This document shows, piece by piece, positions 43,234 through 55,018 of a stretch of 64,000 nucleotides of DNA. The notes under the pieces were generated by a model, which saw only the letters and a list, made by a program, of their open reading frames with translations, searched no databases and had not been told where the DNA came from. Location: the NCBI GenBank assembly GCA_037176885.1, contig JAWWNJ010000016.1, positions 1,488,001 to 1,552,000 on the forward strand. Reading direction: 5' to 3'. Made by a program: the position numbers and the translations under genes. The DNA is from Favolaschia claudopus (taxonomy: Eukaryota > Basidiomycota > Agaricomycetes > Agaricales > Mycenaceae). The stretch's first letter is position 1; each line of letters begins with the position of its first letter.

Positions 43234-45767
43234 ATGGCGAGAGCCAAGTCGACTAACAAACCGAAAAAAGGGGACGACAACGGGGACCCCAAGAAACGAG
43301 GCAATCCGGGCGATTTTCACGGCGCTCGGCGCGCGTGGCTGTTTAGCCGCCTTGACGAGTACTGCAAACAGTCAGCAGAAAAAAACAACGCGAACCTGGT
43401 GGGCCGACCTTTGGCGGGACTATTGGGCTACCTTCCCCTGGGAAATCCCCATCAACCAAGAACCTCCAGAGGATCTTACGGGGTACGGGAGGCCGGACGG
43501 CGCGTTGACGGAAGAGGAGAAGGCACAGAAAACAAAAACTATGGGTGACACTCAGATTGTAAGTCTTTTTGTTACCTCGCGCATGGATATGTAGTTGGAC
43601 TCACATTTCTTCCCGTAGAAAATCAAACGCTGGCTTAGCTATGCGCGTCGCGCTAAGGGCGGCGCGAATCCGTTTGCGAAGTGGCTTGCCCAACTGCGCC
43701 GCGTCGAGGACCGTGCGCCGAAGCGCCTCGCGACGTATCAGGTCTACATGCAGGATGAAGAAAACAATGCCCGTATCAACGAACTATTCGAGGAGCGGTT
43801 TCCAGAAGAGGTAGGCAAGAGGGGTACGATCAAGTTTCGGGGGAGAATTGCCCGGGAATTGCTGGAGGAGGAGGACGAAGAGATTAAAGAGGAGTACAGG
43901 CAGAAGGTGGAGGAGGAATATGAGGACGCGATGGCGGAGTTCAAAGCGGGGGCCGGCGCAGATGTGGCGGAGAATGAGGCAGAGATTCAAGCGGAGTGAG
44001 TGGTGCCGTCGTGAGGTTTCGCTGAATGTGTATTGACAATGGTATCGTAGAGCACGCGAGCATCTTGCGGTGACAGTGCAGCCCTTGCTAGACGCGATAC
44101 GAGCCATCACTGGCAGCCAGGTGCTTATGGTCACCGGCGCGGTCGTCAACGGAAAATTCGACGTGCGGGGCTTGCACGCCAAAGCTCCTGGAACGCAAGG
44201 GCTTGACTTCACAGCGTGGGACCCGAAAGGGTACAAGGGAGTACTGGATCAATGGATGCGGTATCTTCACGCTGCAGGTACGGTGTTTCAATTGATTTCT
44301 TTGACGCGGGTTATTGATGCGAGGATTCAGCGGCGGAAAAAGACGCGACAGGGCCGATGGCACCGAGGGAAGCGCCGCCCATGCCGCCGACTCCCAACGC
44401 CGACGATACCCCCGCCAACGCCGACGATACCCCCGCCAACGCCGACGGTACCCCATCCGCTCCCGCCACACCTCCACCTCCCGCTGCACCGTCCGCATCG
44501 TCTCCTACAAGCAGCGCCGCCGCAGGGGGAGCATCTGACCCACCGCCGCCTAGCTCCAACGAGGGTGGCGAGGGGCGCCGAGACGGAGGATGGCCCGGCG
44601 GCCGTTGGAGGAGATGGCGGCGAAGGCGAGGGGGGGGATGGCGGTGAGGGGGAGGATGAAGAGGAGGAATATGAGAGTATGGACACCATCGTGGGGCGGT
44701 TGGATGGCTGGTCGGATATCAGATCGCCGCTGAAGAGAAAAATCAGAGCTATGAGCCCCGACTCCGCATACGAGCGCGTCGATGAGCTGCGCCGCAGAGA
44801 TGTGTTCTTCCGGCGTCGTGAAAGCAATATCGCGGAGCGCGAGGAGTTGCTCACGACGATGGCGCCGTCGCAAGAGGTCCAAGACCTAATCGTCGAGCTT
44901 CGGAAAGCCAATAAAAGGCCGAGGGAGGGCGGGGACGAGGTTCCAAGCGGGAAGCGCGTCAAGAGGGCGGCGCAGGATGAACCAGGCGATGAGGATGAAT
45001 ACGAGGACGGCGAAGGCGATGACGAAGAGGGGGAAGAAGAGAATGTGGGGGATGGAGGCGAGAAGGATACTCCCCCACGTCCCAGTCGCGCTGTCAAGGG
45101 GAAGGGGAAGCGCGTACGCCAATCGGTGGAGGAGAACGGTGTTCCCCACTGGGCGTCGACCTCGCGTGAACAGTTGCTGGAGGGCGAAGGAGGCGAGGTG
45201 TGGGAGGCTGTAGTCGATTTGTGGTGGCGTTTGGAGCAAGCAGCTAAGTTCAAAGGACCTGTAAGCTTTTTCCTCTCTTTCAAAGTATACAAAGACTGAC
45301 CTGAGTAAATTTCAGGCCAAGGGAGCGAACGCATCGATTCGGCCCGCAGAGGTCAAGGGGTGGGTGGCGAGAGCGCGTAAGGGCGGTCCAGTACCGGCCG
45401 TGAGGGATTTGATATCGTTCGGGTCAACGTGGTGGAAGTGGTGGTGCGCCATCAACCCGAAATGGCGGGAGCGCTATAGGGATGGCCACCGCCTCGCCCA
45501 GAAATCTGATGACAGCCAGAGCTGGGCTGCACTTGCGAAGCAGACGGGTCCCAACGGGCTTTTGTTCGCGCTGATCTGCCTGCGCTGGTGGAAGGATGCG
45601 GCGGGGAAAAAGGGGGATCCGGTATGGGAGGAAGCATTGAAGGAAGTACATTGGACCCTGAAGGAGCTGGCGTAAGCAATGATCTTCATTGATAGCCTGT
45701 GGAGCGCATACTGACCTGTTATCCTAGGGCAGCAGCAGAGCGGGAGGGGAAAAAATCGGGGGCGTGA
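43234..45767 (+). CDS. Large acidic/coiled protein of unknown function (unit 3)
   Basis: Same six exons as the unit 2 gene. From SMDTIVGRLDGWSD to VVDLWWRLEQAAKFKGP the frame is open here, through the segment broken near 21895 in unit 2. Private breaks are extra or missing A, C or G bases near 43381, 44453 and 44573. KEVHWTLKELA before the last intron is read in frame here, whereas unit 2 lacks one G. Confidence 0.62.
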
Positions 45768-46225
45768 ACGGCTGGAAGCGGCGGGGTAAGGGGTGGAAAA
45801 AGAGCGTTTAAAGGAGCCGTAGGGTGCTGCATGGCTAGCGGAGTGGGACGCTGCGGTTGTATATAGTGTAATCTTGGTTTCTTGGGCACCCCCCACACGG
45901 GTGGGGGCGTAGGGACGAAAATGCGAGATTTCCTTTTCTGTTTTGATATGTTTTCCGTCATTGATGTCCGGTTATCCGGCTACCCGATGTTTCCGAGGAT
46001 ATTTCCGATGTTTCCCGGTACTCTCGGAGTTTCAGGTGGCTTGCCGAGCCTGCCGTTCAGCTCGATGGCATCAAACACCATCAGTATCAGTGCCATCAGC
46101 ACTGTTAGACAGTGCCGGGGCCGCCGCTGACAGGTGTGGTGGCTGTGTTAGAAGGCCCATTACATTTTGTAAATCAAACCTTGGCTCACCCATTTCTTTT
46201 TGTATTGTTGTAACAATATGGGCTG

Positions 46226-48048
46226 GAACTACCTCGCGGGCGCTGGGCAGACGGACGGGGAAGGGATTGAGCGGCCTTGGGCCAACATCGGTGGGTCGCG
46301 TCGAGTACGCGTGAGATGGGGCCGGGCTCGCGAGCCGACGTTTTGGACGACCATTGGGCGTTCTGGAATTGGTGCAAGCTGATCACTTTAGGTAAGTATT
46401 CTTCTTGAAAGCGAATCGCAGGTCACTGACCATCTTTCACAGGGGAATTGCTCCGGAAACGGCTGGACAAGGCCAAGCGCGAGAGCGAGACATTCAGAAG
46501 GAGGCGTTTGAGGCTTTCACAGCGGAGCAACATGAGCGAGTCGCGGGTTGGGAGAAGATGGCGCAGGAATATGAGGCGGACCCTTCCAATGGGAAGAATC
46601 CGTACGAGGTGACGACGAGCGGTATGTTGTTATCCTTTGTTCTCATGTGCAGATCTAACACATTCTTAGCCTTGAAAGAATCGGATGTGAGGCTGAAGCT
46701 GGCGGAGGAAGAGGCCGCTGACGCAGCGAGGGGCGTTCCGTCTCTGCACGACGTGAGCCCTAGCTCGTTCGTCCATAACGGCTTGGAGCTGGAAGATCAG
46801 CAGTGCGTTTACTGAGTTTCTTTTTGCGGCTGCTTGCTGACTTCATTTTTTCCAAGGCGGCGCTTACGCATCCAGATTGAGCTCAAGAAGGCCGGTACTA
46901 CCACACCAGCAGATCGATATAATCGCGCTGCGACGAACCCTCAGCCGCGGGATCGTCCGTTTTCGCAAGTTGCAAGCCACATATTCGCCCGGGGCTCTTC
47001 AAGCTTTAGCGCGGCGCGGAGGCGAGGCCGAGGAGCTTCCCGAGACAACGCCGTTGATGCTGCCCTCTGCGTTGACGCCCGAGGAGCGGGAGGTGGGGTG
47101 TGTGGCAGGGGTGCAGCACATTGAGCAGCTCCTTCGAGACGCTCAATGTTCTGAGGCCCTGATGCGTCTTCGCAATCAACTTCACATCAAAAGCCGGTAT
47201 TTCGACTATAAAGCCCTCCACGCACGCCATCAAGGGGCGAACACTCGAACTCGGACCCTGGTCGCTAGAAACGAAAGCAAGATTCGCCTCCATTCGGAGA
47301 AGTACCAGGCGGCGTGGGAGGCGCTGCGTCTGCTGGCCGGAGGGGATGTTTCGAAGGTTGGATGGAGGAGATTGCGGAAGGAAGACGTGAGGACCATGGA
47401 GGACCCGGAAGAGCTGACGAAGCGCCAGGCGCTGCGTGCTCGGCAGGACGCGACGCGTCAGGAGCGGATCAGGCGTTTGCAAGAGGAAGGGGAGGATGTC
47501 CGAATGCACGAGGAGGAAGAAGGCAATCAGGGCGAGGAAGCGGAGGTATCTGCCAACCCAGCGGAGAACAGAAGGGAGGTGTCGTGGATTTGGACGATGG
47601 CTGGTTCCACGGGGTCGGACGCCGAGCTGGAGGATGCGCTGCGCATCGAGTGGACGAAGGCGCGCGCTCGAAGCCGGCGTTGGGCGGAGGAAGTGCTGCT
47701 CTTGAACGAAGAGCACCGCGTGCTCTGGTTTCTTTCGAGCATGAGGCTGTCAGGTGGGAGGCAAGGGCAAAGGAGGTGCCGGTCGGGAGCGTGGAGGTCG
47801 GGTTTGCCCAGGGCGCCATTGCGTACGCCCTGAGGCAGGCGGCAATGTTCCGAACGCTGGCGGCTAGGCTGGAGGTCAGCATGACTGAAATCCACCGCGG
47901 CCGCGGTCGCAAGCGTATGGCTGCATTGCCATCAGCAGCGGAGGGGGAGGAGGAGGAGGCGGGGCAGCGACGACGACGACGACGACGAAGGCGCCGGCGG
48001 GGTAGCGAGCGACGAAGAGTTCTTCATGGGGGGCGAGGCTGAGGAGTA
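46226..48048 (+). pseudogene. Outer KDZ transposase, 3' part (unit 3)
   Basis: Continuation of the gene cut at 32557. This copy has the most breaks: a missing G near 46294, a 2-base gain (GAGAGCGAG) near 46484, and changes near 46905, 47719 and 47963. It cannot give a complete protein as read. Confidence 0.85.
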
Positions 48049-48491
48049 GCGTGCGTGGCTGGGGAGGCGGGCGGGCGGCGGGATACGGCGGGATGAGTGG
48101 CGGCTAAATAGCCGCCTATAGCGCTTATTAAATATATAAACATTTTCGGTATCATTTTTTGACCGTAAGCGCCGTACGCGCTTCTTTCTCAACGCATCAT
48201 TTTTGATGCCCACCTCGGCATACTGAGCCATTTGATCTGAAATAAAATCTGATTGACTTGCCGGCGGCTACACGGTGTGTACAAGATGCCGGAGAAGCCG
48301 GACATACGCTATAACAGTAAACAAGGACAGCTTTCCACTATATATAGGTACCCGGCATATTTTTGCAAAAGACGTTTGGGTTGCCCAAGTACATTTTGCA
48401 AAAACGCCACCAAATGGGGTGGTCGTCAACGACTCTCTCGTCTGTCTCTTCACCACTACTCCAAACTTCACCAACCCCTTCAAACAATCCG

Positions 48492-49538
48492 ATGGCTGAA
48501 GACGGCAATAATACTGTCGCCCGAGGAAAGAAGCGCGCGCCGGAACCATGGGACAGGAACGCCCCGCTCTTCAAAGAAGATGAGCCGGAGGAACTCGTTC
48601 GTTTCCTGGACCATGTGGAGCGTATGATGGAATTAGATGAGACGCCGGCCGACAAGAAGAACGAGTTCGTCTGCCCGCTACACCGCTCAAGCTACGGCTG
48701 AGGAGTGGCGGCAGTTCGACTCGTTCTCCAAGACGTTCGACGACTTTAAGAAAGAGATTCTGGAAAATTACCCGTCAGTCGTCGACCAGAAGAAGGGCTC
48801 TGTGCAGAAATTGCACAAGCAGCTTCGTAAGTTCGCTGAAGAGGGGATGACCGGGATGATGAGGACGAGCTCATGCGCCTCACGCGAACCATGAACGTCG
48901 AGGCGAACAAGCTTCTCGATTCGAACTTGATTTCGCACCGGGAAGCCCTCCCGATGTTCTTCTCCAAATTGACTCGCGAGTTTAAAGAGCGAATCCTGGA
49001 GAATCTCGAGAGGAAACCTCCCGCTGAGGACGACGACGAGCCAGATGCCCCGCTCATGGACGCTGGCCGAAGTCATGAGTGAGGCCAAAAAGATCGCGAA
49101 ACGTTCGACCGCCAACTCGGAGTTCTTTGGCACTTCTGATCGAGGTTACTCGAGCAAGTCAAAGAGCGCCAGCGGCTCTGGACGAGCGTCGAGCGGGGCG
49201 GGTCGATTCTCCCGAATCCGAACGTTGCGATTAAGAAAGAAGAAGAGGACCCTAACAAGGCCCTTCTTGAGACGATTAAGGTGTCGGTCGTCACTATGAT
49301 GGAGCGGCTGGATAATCAGACCTCCCAATTAAAAGAGATCGACGCCGCGACCAAGAAGAAGATGGCTGAGTTAGAGTCCTTCTATAAGTCCCTACCGGGC
49401 AGAGGTCCCAGGCGCCGCTGACTCCCAGTCTTACCCGCGAATGCCTACCGTGCAATTCAAAGGGAACCTGGCGGATCAGGGGTGTCTTTATTGCGACAAG
49501 TTGGGCATTTTAGAGATAAGTGTCTCATCCGGCAAGCC
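48492..49538 (+). pseudogene. gag: Ty3/gypsy gag, 5' part (unit 3)
   Basis: Homologous to the unit 1 gag but with at least six single-base indels (near 48675, 48847, 49050, 49197, 49405 and 49502), the last inside the zinc-knuckle codons (AAGTTGGGC against AAGTTTGGGC). Interrupted at 49538. Because this is the unit that carries the intact pol, it is the one in which gag should matter. Confidence 0.85.
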
Positions 49539-52500
49539 CAGCCCATATTGTTGGCTTTTTACAAAAAGTACTGGCCGTTGCCAGAAATGCATTACAAAAA
49601 TGTCTGGGTCCACCCACGCTTAGTCATCCTGCCGGGGGGACAACGGCAAGGGCTGCGGAGCTTGAAATCAATCAAGATCAGCCCATCAATCTTTGATTTG
49701 ATGGCTTTTTGGTGCCGTGCCGCAAATCACATTGTTCGGATGCGTTGTCGGGCTTCCGGACGCATCGGGCTTCTCGGATGAGTCGGCCTTTTCGGATACA
49801 TCGGTCGTAACCGCAACGTGTTCAGTGTGACGCGTGACCCTGTCACCTCCTCTTCGCTCCCACCACCCCGCCTTCGTTCCCGCAGCGCCGCCGCTGCCTA
49901 GGGTGGCGGCGCTTGCCGGCGTCGTCATTCTGGCCTTTATACGCTTGCTCGCCGCCGCCACTGCCGCGAATTCAACGGTCAAACGCTTCACCGACGCGTT
50001 TCGTTTTGGCCGCTCCCCGCTCGTTTTGCCAGCACCCACACCCACGAATCCTCCGTCAATCCTCTCGTCTGAACCCCCCCTCAGCTTCTACTCCGCTCCT
50101 ACTCCACACGAAGCCCTGGCTAGTATCGCCGTCACTGTAAAAACAAAACACTGCCCCGCCCCTCGCTTCCGCCGATTTTCTTCGCCCTCCGATACTACCC
50201 TCGCTCCCCACCCTCACCTCCCCTCACCTCCCCCTACCTTCTGTCATCTACACTCACGAGAAACTCGGGGCCGAAAATGCTACTCTCGCGCTCAGAGGCT
50301 CAATTCTCGCGCGCGTCTCACGCGCTCGATATCCTTGGTTCTACACCGCCGCCCTCATGCGTTCGTTTTGACGGCCACCCAGTCCCTCGTTTGCGCCACC
50401 TCCCGCCGTCGTTCCCGACGTCCACGCCGGCGCCGCCACGCTCTCGTTCGATGCCCTCGCCCGCACAACGCACACCTCGCTGGTTTGTGTTTGCACGTCC
50501 CGCCCCCTCTGTAATCGTCCCCCCACGCCCGCTCTCCACCCGACCCTCTGTCGTTCTCCCTCCGCTTGCCTTCCACCCCACCATCGATTGTTCACCCCAC
50601 GCTCGCCCCCCCATCGCTCGCTCGGTTGCGATACACTCTGGTTCTCCCCACCCCACCCTCGCCCTACACCCCTCCCTTGCTCGTTCGGCCCCGCTCATCC
50701 CTCGCTCCCCCGTTTAGACGCCCCACGTTCGACGCCGACCCGCCCTCGTTGGCGCCGCCACTCGACGCCCCCCACCCCGCCACCGTTCCTTCTCTCGACC
50801 GACGCCGATGCCGCCTATCCCTTGTTTACGTTGTTTACATGATTGGACTCTGTGTCCGCGTATACATCCATGCTAGTTCTGCTTATTAGTGCTGTTTCCT
50901 TATTTCATATTCCTCTCTTTTATTCAAGACAATCTTGTCTTTGGTTTTGTACTTCCATAATACATTCTTTCCTGTCTTGAAATAAAGAAATACCTATGAA
51001 CAGCTGTGTAAGAAGACGCTACGTTGACAACCTAAAACAATGAAGCGCCTAATTTTGCTGAGCGCCAAAACACCGAACTCGTTTCTATGTATAGCGAACT
51101 CGTTTCAATGTATAGCGAACTCGTTTCGCGTATAGCGAACTCGCGGATGCCGAATGCAACGGACGGCGAGCTCGAGCGCCAAGATGGCTCTCAATCCGCC
51201 CAGTCAATTCCGATTCATGGTCAGGGATCCTGTAAGTAGCTTGGTGAATATCTCTGTATTTTTTTCGATTTTCTGTAGGTAAAATTCAAGGCGCTCAAAA
51301 TTGAGCAAACTGGCCATGTAACCATACAGCTGCAAAGGTCGATCCTCGTAGTCGTGAACTCAAGTACCATGGTTCATTCCGAAATTAATTTATCTTGCTC
51401 TGTAAATGTATTAGATGCATTCTGAATACTGACGAAGACCAAAACGTTTGTGGGACACCATGGGGAGTCTGAATATTCTGAGAAAGGCTGGAAAAATCTA
51501 TCAGGAGATATCTCCATAACAATGGTGGTTTGAGCAACATAAAGATTGGTAAAGTATTCTTGAATACAGAGAGCCTAAATCAACATCTTCTTGAAAGGCA
51601 GCTCCCCAAAAACTGAACTAAAACAGTGAATCACCTGTTTTTAAAAAAGCGAACAGTCCCGTATGAATGAGACAGATATCACCTCGATTTTAATATCGGA
51701 CTACAGCTGAAGATAGTCATAGTCGTATTTAAGCCCTACCGTCTCTTAGAAGAACGAAACGGGTCGAGTATTTCCAAATTTTGCTTTTGTGATGGTATTC
51801 CTTCCCAATTTGGACGCTGGCGTTGAGTATCGGTCCATCGGACCGATACTCTGTAGCCAGTCGGAATCGTCTCCGAGCTTGTGACTCACACGTCACGGCT
51901 GCCAGCTCACGGCTCTTCTTCTCTCTCCACCTCCTCCACATCCCTGCTAGCTCGCCTCCGAGTCAACAAAACAACACCGTTCCCTACTCATCTCGAAGGT
52001 CTGTACCCGGCCATACGGTTACCAGTCCTCTGAGTGGGCATCAAGAGGCACCGTTTTGGCTCTTTTCGAAGGATTTGTGAAATCGGGGATATGAAGGAGG
52101 ATGCAGAGGTCGAGAGGGGACGCTATACAGTGAAATTCTTTTCATCTTTCTTTTGCTGTTTTGTTCTACGGCCACAACTGCCGTTGAATTACGACAGCAA
52201 TTTGAGGTTTGGATTGCGCAGATGAGTTTTTTTTTCCATTTTTATATCACCCCACTGCTCTGTGTTAGTACGCGGCTCCGACATTTGGAGTCGCGGAACA
52301 CCACCCTACCCTACCCTTTACCCCTTACCGGCGAATGGCTGACAATGCATAGAGGACGTACGTATCCGCACCCGTCCGTCGTCGCGCCTGCACCCGCGAC
52401 GCTGCACCAGGCTCACACACGCACCCCGCCATACACCCCGCCCGTATTCGTGCACCACACCGCGTATTCTTATCCACCGCCACCCCCAGCATCTGCGCCC

Positions 52501-53257
52501 CCCGCTGCACAGCCCGGCGCGTGTTCACCCATCACCGTCCCCGTCCCCGCCGCTGCGCCGCCTCATCTGTGTTCGCCCACGCGTGCACCCGCACCCCCGC
52601 TGCACGGCCCGCAGCGTATTCCCACCTTTGCCCGCGCACCAAGCCGCGTACCGACGCCCCCGCCGCCACGTATCCGCGCCCCCAGCGCCGCACCCCACTC
52701 CACCCACACCTCGTGCCGCCGCATCTGCGTTTGCGCGTGCCGCTCCATTCACACCCGCGCATCCCGCCGCCCCCCACCGCATGCATTCTTTTAGCGCCAA
52801 TGGCGCGTAATTTGTCCCGCCGCGTACCCGCACCTGCCGCATCTGTGCCCGCTTCCCCACAAATCACCCCGCTCTGCATGCTTGTAATCACTCGCGTCCG
52901 CCGCGCCGCACTCACACCCGCGCCGCCCCGCCGCCCCCCGCCTTTTTCATTCGTTTAGCGCCATTAGCGCTTAATTTATTCTATTTGATTTGTAATCTAC
53001 CTCAACAAAATAATAAAATCTAATTTTGCCACAATTTTGATGCGGTTCGAGTGGCCGCAGCTTCGGCTTGACTGGAGATCATATACCAAACACATGGAAA
53101 CAAGATTGCCGGCGGCCTGAATGTTTTCAGGTGATGCCGGCCAAGCCGGGCATACACCCTGAAAGTAAACAACGCCAAAGGCTCATGTATAAAAGTTTTT
53201 GTAAAACGTTTATGGCCACGGCCAGTACTTTTTGTAAAAAACCACTTATATGGGGTG
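49539..53257. mobile_element. 3.7-kb non-autonomous KDZ-type element (unit 3 copy)
   Basis: 3,719 bp with GCAAGCC at 49532-49538 and 53258-53264. It differs from the other copies by indels in the left C-rich tract and by one block change near 50247-50270, where CACTCACGAGAAACTCGGGG replaces CCCTGTAGCGCTTACACTCGGGG-type sequence. Right of about 51000 it is almost identical to units 1 and 2. Confidence 0.85.
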
Positions 53258-53264
53258 GCAAGCC

Positions 53265-53765
53265 CACATAGGGAGTGGAAAGATGAAGGTCGTAGGGTTC
53301 AGAGACTGTTTCCCCGATGGGATACCTATCCCGAAGGACGGGCACAAGTCCAAGAAGCAGCAGGTAGAGGAGTACCGCCCGGCCGCCCAACCAACGGCCG
53401 CTGCGCAAAACTACCAGTCTGTCTTCGCTCAGCTCTCCGTTCTTGACATGGACGAGCAGGAGCTGGAGGCCGCGCAAGCCGCGTTCAGCCAGAACGAGGA
53501 ATTCTACTATGACCCGAGAGAAGAAGAATTGGTTTCCTTGCGAGCTGAGCAAGTAAACCTCCAGCGGCAAGTGACGCAACTCCAGTCGCATGGTTCAGGG
53601 GGTGTTCAACCACCCCTTGTGACTCATCAAAGCCAACCTCCCCCGCCGCAATTCGACGCCAACGCTGTTGCGATTCTACTGGCGGCTGTCTCAGCGAACT
53701 CTCGCTCTCCCAACGGGGCTGGTCCCTCCCGAACGGGGAACAGCGCCGAAGGAGAGCATTTTTAG
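53265..53765 (+). CDS. gag: Ty3/gypsy gag, 3' part (unit 3)
   Basis: Same C-terminal gag segment as in the other units, here upstream of the complete protease and pol. It ends in CAT TTT TAG at 53765. The protease frame (-1) is open from before this stop to 55018. Confidence 0.75.
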   Translation, partial: HIGSGKMKVVGFRDCFPDGIPIPKDGHKSKKQQVEEYRPAAQPTAAAQNYQSVFAQLSVLDMDEQELEAAQAAFSQNEEFYYDPREEELVSLRAEQVNLQRQVTQLQSHGSGGVQPPLVTHQSQPPPPQFDANAVAILLAAVSANSRSPNGAGPSRTGNSAEGEHF

Positions 53766-53851
53766 AGAGTTCGAGGAAGGGGGCAAAGGGGAAACCCAGT
53801 GCGGATAAGCCCCCGGAGAACAGACAAGTACGCCCGCCTGTAGGAAAGAAA

Positions 53852-55018
53852 ATGGAAGTTGTGATGCCGAAGTTGCCCTACAAGCCGAGGACGCTGCGAA
53901 AGCCCGCTGTCGAAGCACAGCCGGCGATCGTTGAAACCAAGGAGAAAGGGCGGGAGGAGACAGAAGAACAAAATGGCGCTCAGCCGCCGGAGCTTCCGTA
54001 TAGGAACGTTCCTCCGGTCAAGCCAGCCAAAAGGCCCAACGAACCTAGAGTTCGGCCGGCGGGAGATCCGCCGTTAGTGGCCAACGAAAAGAACTACGAG
54101 TTGAAGGCGCCCGTAGAGGACCAGGACGATGAGGAGGTCGAATCCTTGATAAAGGAGATCTTCGGAAACCTGGAAATAGCTCTCCCGCTGGGGAGACTGT
54201 TCGCCCTCAGCCCGAAGTTGCTGCGCCAGGCTAAGGCGTTGCTCTCGAAGAAGAGGGTCTCGCCCGCTGTTCGAGTAACCCTAGAACAGTTGATTAGCCA
54301 CGCAGAGAGAGAAGCCGACGAAGATGACGAGTCCTCCAGCGTAACCGTAGAGGACCTACCTTACGAGGTAATAGTTCAGGTCGCGACAGCGGCCGACGGA
54401 CTTATGCCAGCGGGAGCCCTGATCACCGTCGACCCAGTAGTCCAATATTGGCAGTCGATAGTGGAGGGAGAGCCGGTAAGGGATGTCTTCGTCACCATCT
54501 CCGACAACGCTTCTGCCGGAGAATCAGCGGCCCTGAGAGTGGTCTTCCCGCTCATTCACGGCGCCGCTGAAGTTGAATGTATTCTGGACGGTGGATCGCA
54601 GATCGTGTCCATGGCCCTGTCGGTAGCCACCGAACTAGGAGTCAGCTGGGACCCAGATAACTGCATCCACATGATGAGCGCCAACGGGCAAACCGAGAAG
54701 TCAGTCGGTCTGGCAAGGAACGTCCCCTTCAGGTTCGGTGACATGACGGTGTACCTTCAAGTGCATGTCATACGAAACCCGGCCTACAAGGTGTTGTTGG
54801 GGCGACCCTTCGAAATCCTGACCGCCAGCGGTATCAAAAATACCTCTGACGGGAACCAGTTCCTGACTTTGACCGACCCCTCCACGCAGAAGCGGGTGGT
54901 CGTCCCTACCTTCCCCAGAGGCCAGCGGCGACAGGTGCGGCGCGTCCAGAACGACGCATCACCGGCTGAGCAGCCGAGCAGCCAGGAGGAGCAAAATTTT
55001 CAGAATTCGAGGAGTTGA
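53852..55018 (+). CDS. pro: gypsy aspartic protease region (complete, unit 3)
   Basis: Protease part of the gypsy polyprotein. A Lys/Pro-rich linker is followed by an acidic segment, and the domain has ECILDGGSQIVSM (catalytic Asp near residue 244) and YKVLLGRPFEI. The last part (TFPRGQRRQVRRVQNDASPA onward) exists only in this unit, because it lies beyond the tandem breakpoint. It ends QNFQNSRS-stop at 55018. A canonical -1 slippery heptamer at 54994-55000 lies 15-18 bases before the stop and leads into pol. One substitution from units 1 and 2, at 54494 (CG to CA), changes VAISD to VTISD. Confidence 0.85.
   Translation: MEVVMPKLPYKPRTLRKPAVEAQPAIVETKEKGREETEEQNGAQPPELPYRNVPPVKPAKRPNEPRVRPAGDPPLVANEKNYELKAPVEDQDDEEVESLIKEIFGNLEIALPLGRLFALSPKLLRQAKALLSKKRVSPAVRVTLEQLISHAEREADEDDESSSVTVEDLPYEVIVQVATAADGLMPAGALITVDPVVQYWQSIVEGEPVRDVFVTISDNASAGESAALRVVFPLIHGAAEVECILDGGSQIVSMALSVATELGVSWDPDNCIHMMSANGQTEKSVGLARNVPFRFGDMTVYLQVHVIRNPAYKVLLGRPFEILTASGIKNTSDGNQFLTLTDPSTQKRVVVPTFPRGQRRQVRRVQNDASPAEQPSSQEEQNFQNSRS
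54994..55000 (+). promoter_or_regulatory. Candidate -1 ribosomal frameshift site, pro to pol
   Basis: In the protease frame the codons are CAA AAT TTT, so A AAT TTT fits the X XXY YYZ slippery heptamer exactly. Slipping back one base gives AAA TTT TCA GAA TTC, and the pol frame is open from there. There is no ATG at the pol start (the first in-frame initiator-like codon is TTG 55015), which also argues for frameshifting. Confidence 0.7.

Larger units (their letters stand above)
32558..46225. mobile_element. 13.67-kb composite KDZ transposon carrying TET/JBP (unit 3 copy)
   Basis: 13,668 bp with GAACTAC at 32551-32557 and 46226-46232. Same insertion site, ends, gene order and internal 104-bp duplication as in unit 2, so the two copies come from duplication of an already-inserted unit and not from two transposition events. 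Confidence 0.9.
31914..54908. repeat. Tandem unit 3 (complete, 22,995 bp), continuing into pol
   Basis: Complete unit including the 13.67-kb insertion. It ends at 54908, where gypsy continues uninterrupted, so this is the rightmost unit and carries the original right flank of the array. Confidence 0.93.

Noticed and set aside
1..54908. Reading the three units as three independent transposon insertions
   Set aside because: Identical junctions, identical nested insertion sites and near-identity over 22.99 kb require tandem duplication.
1..54908. Repeat-induced point mutation as the cause of the breaks
   Set aside because: RIP gives many C-to-T changes; here substitutions are very few and indels dominate.
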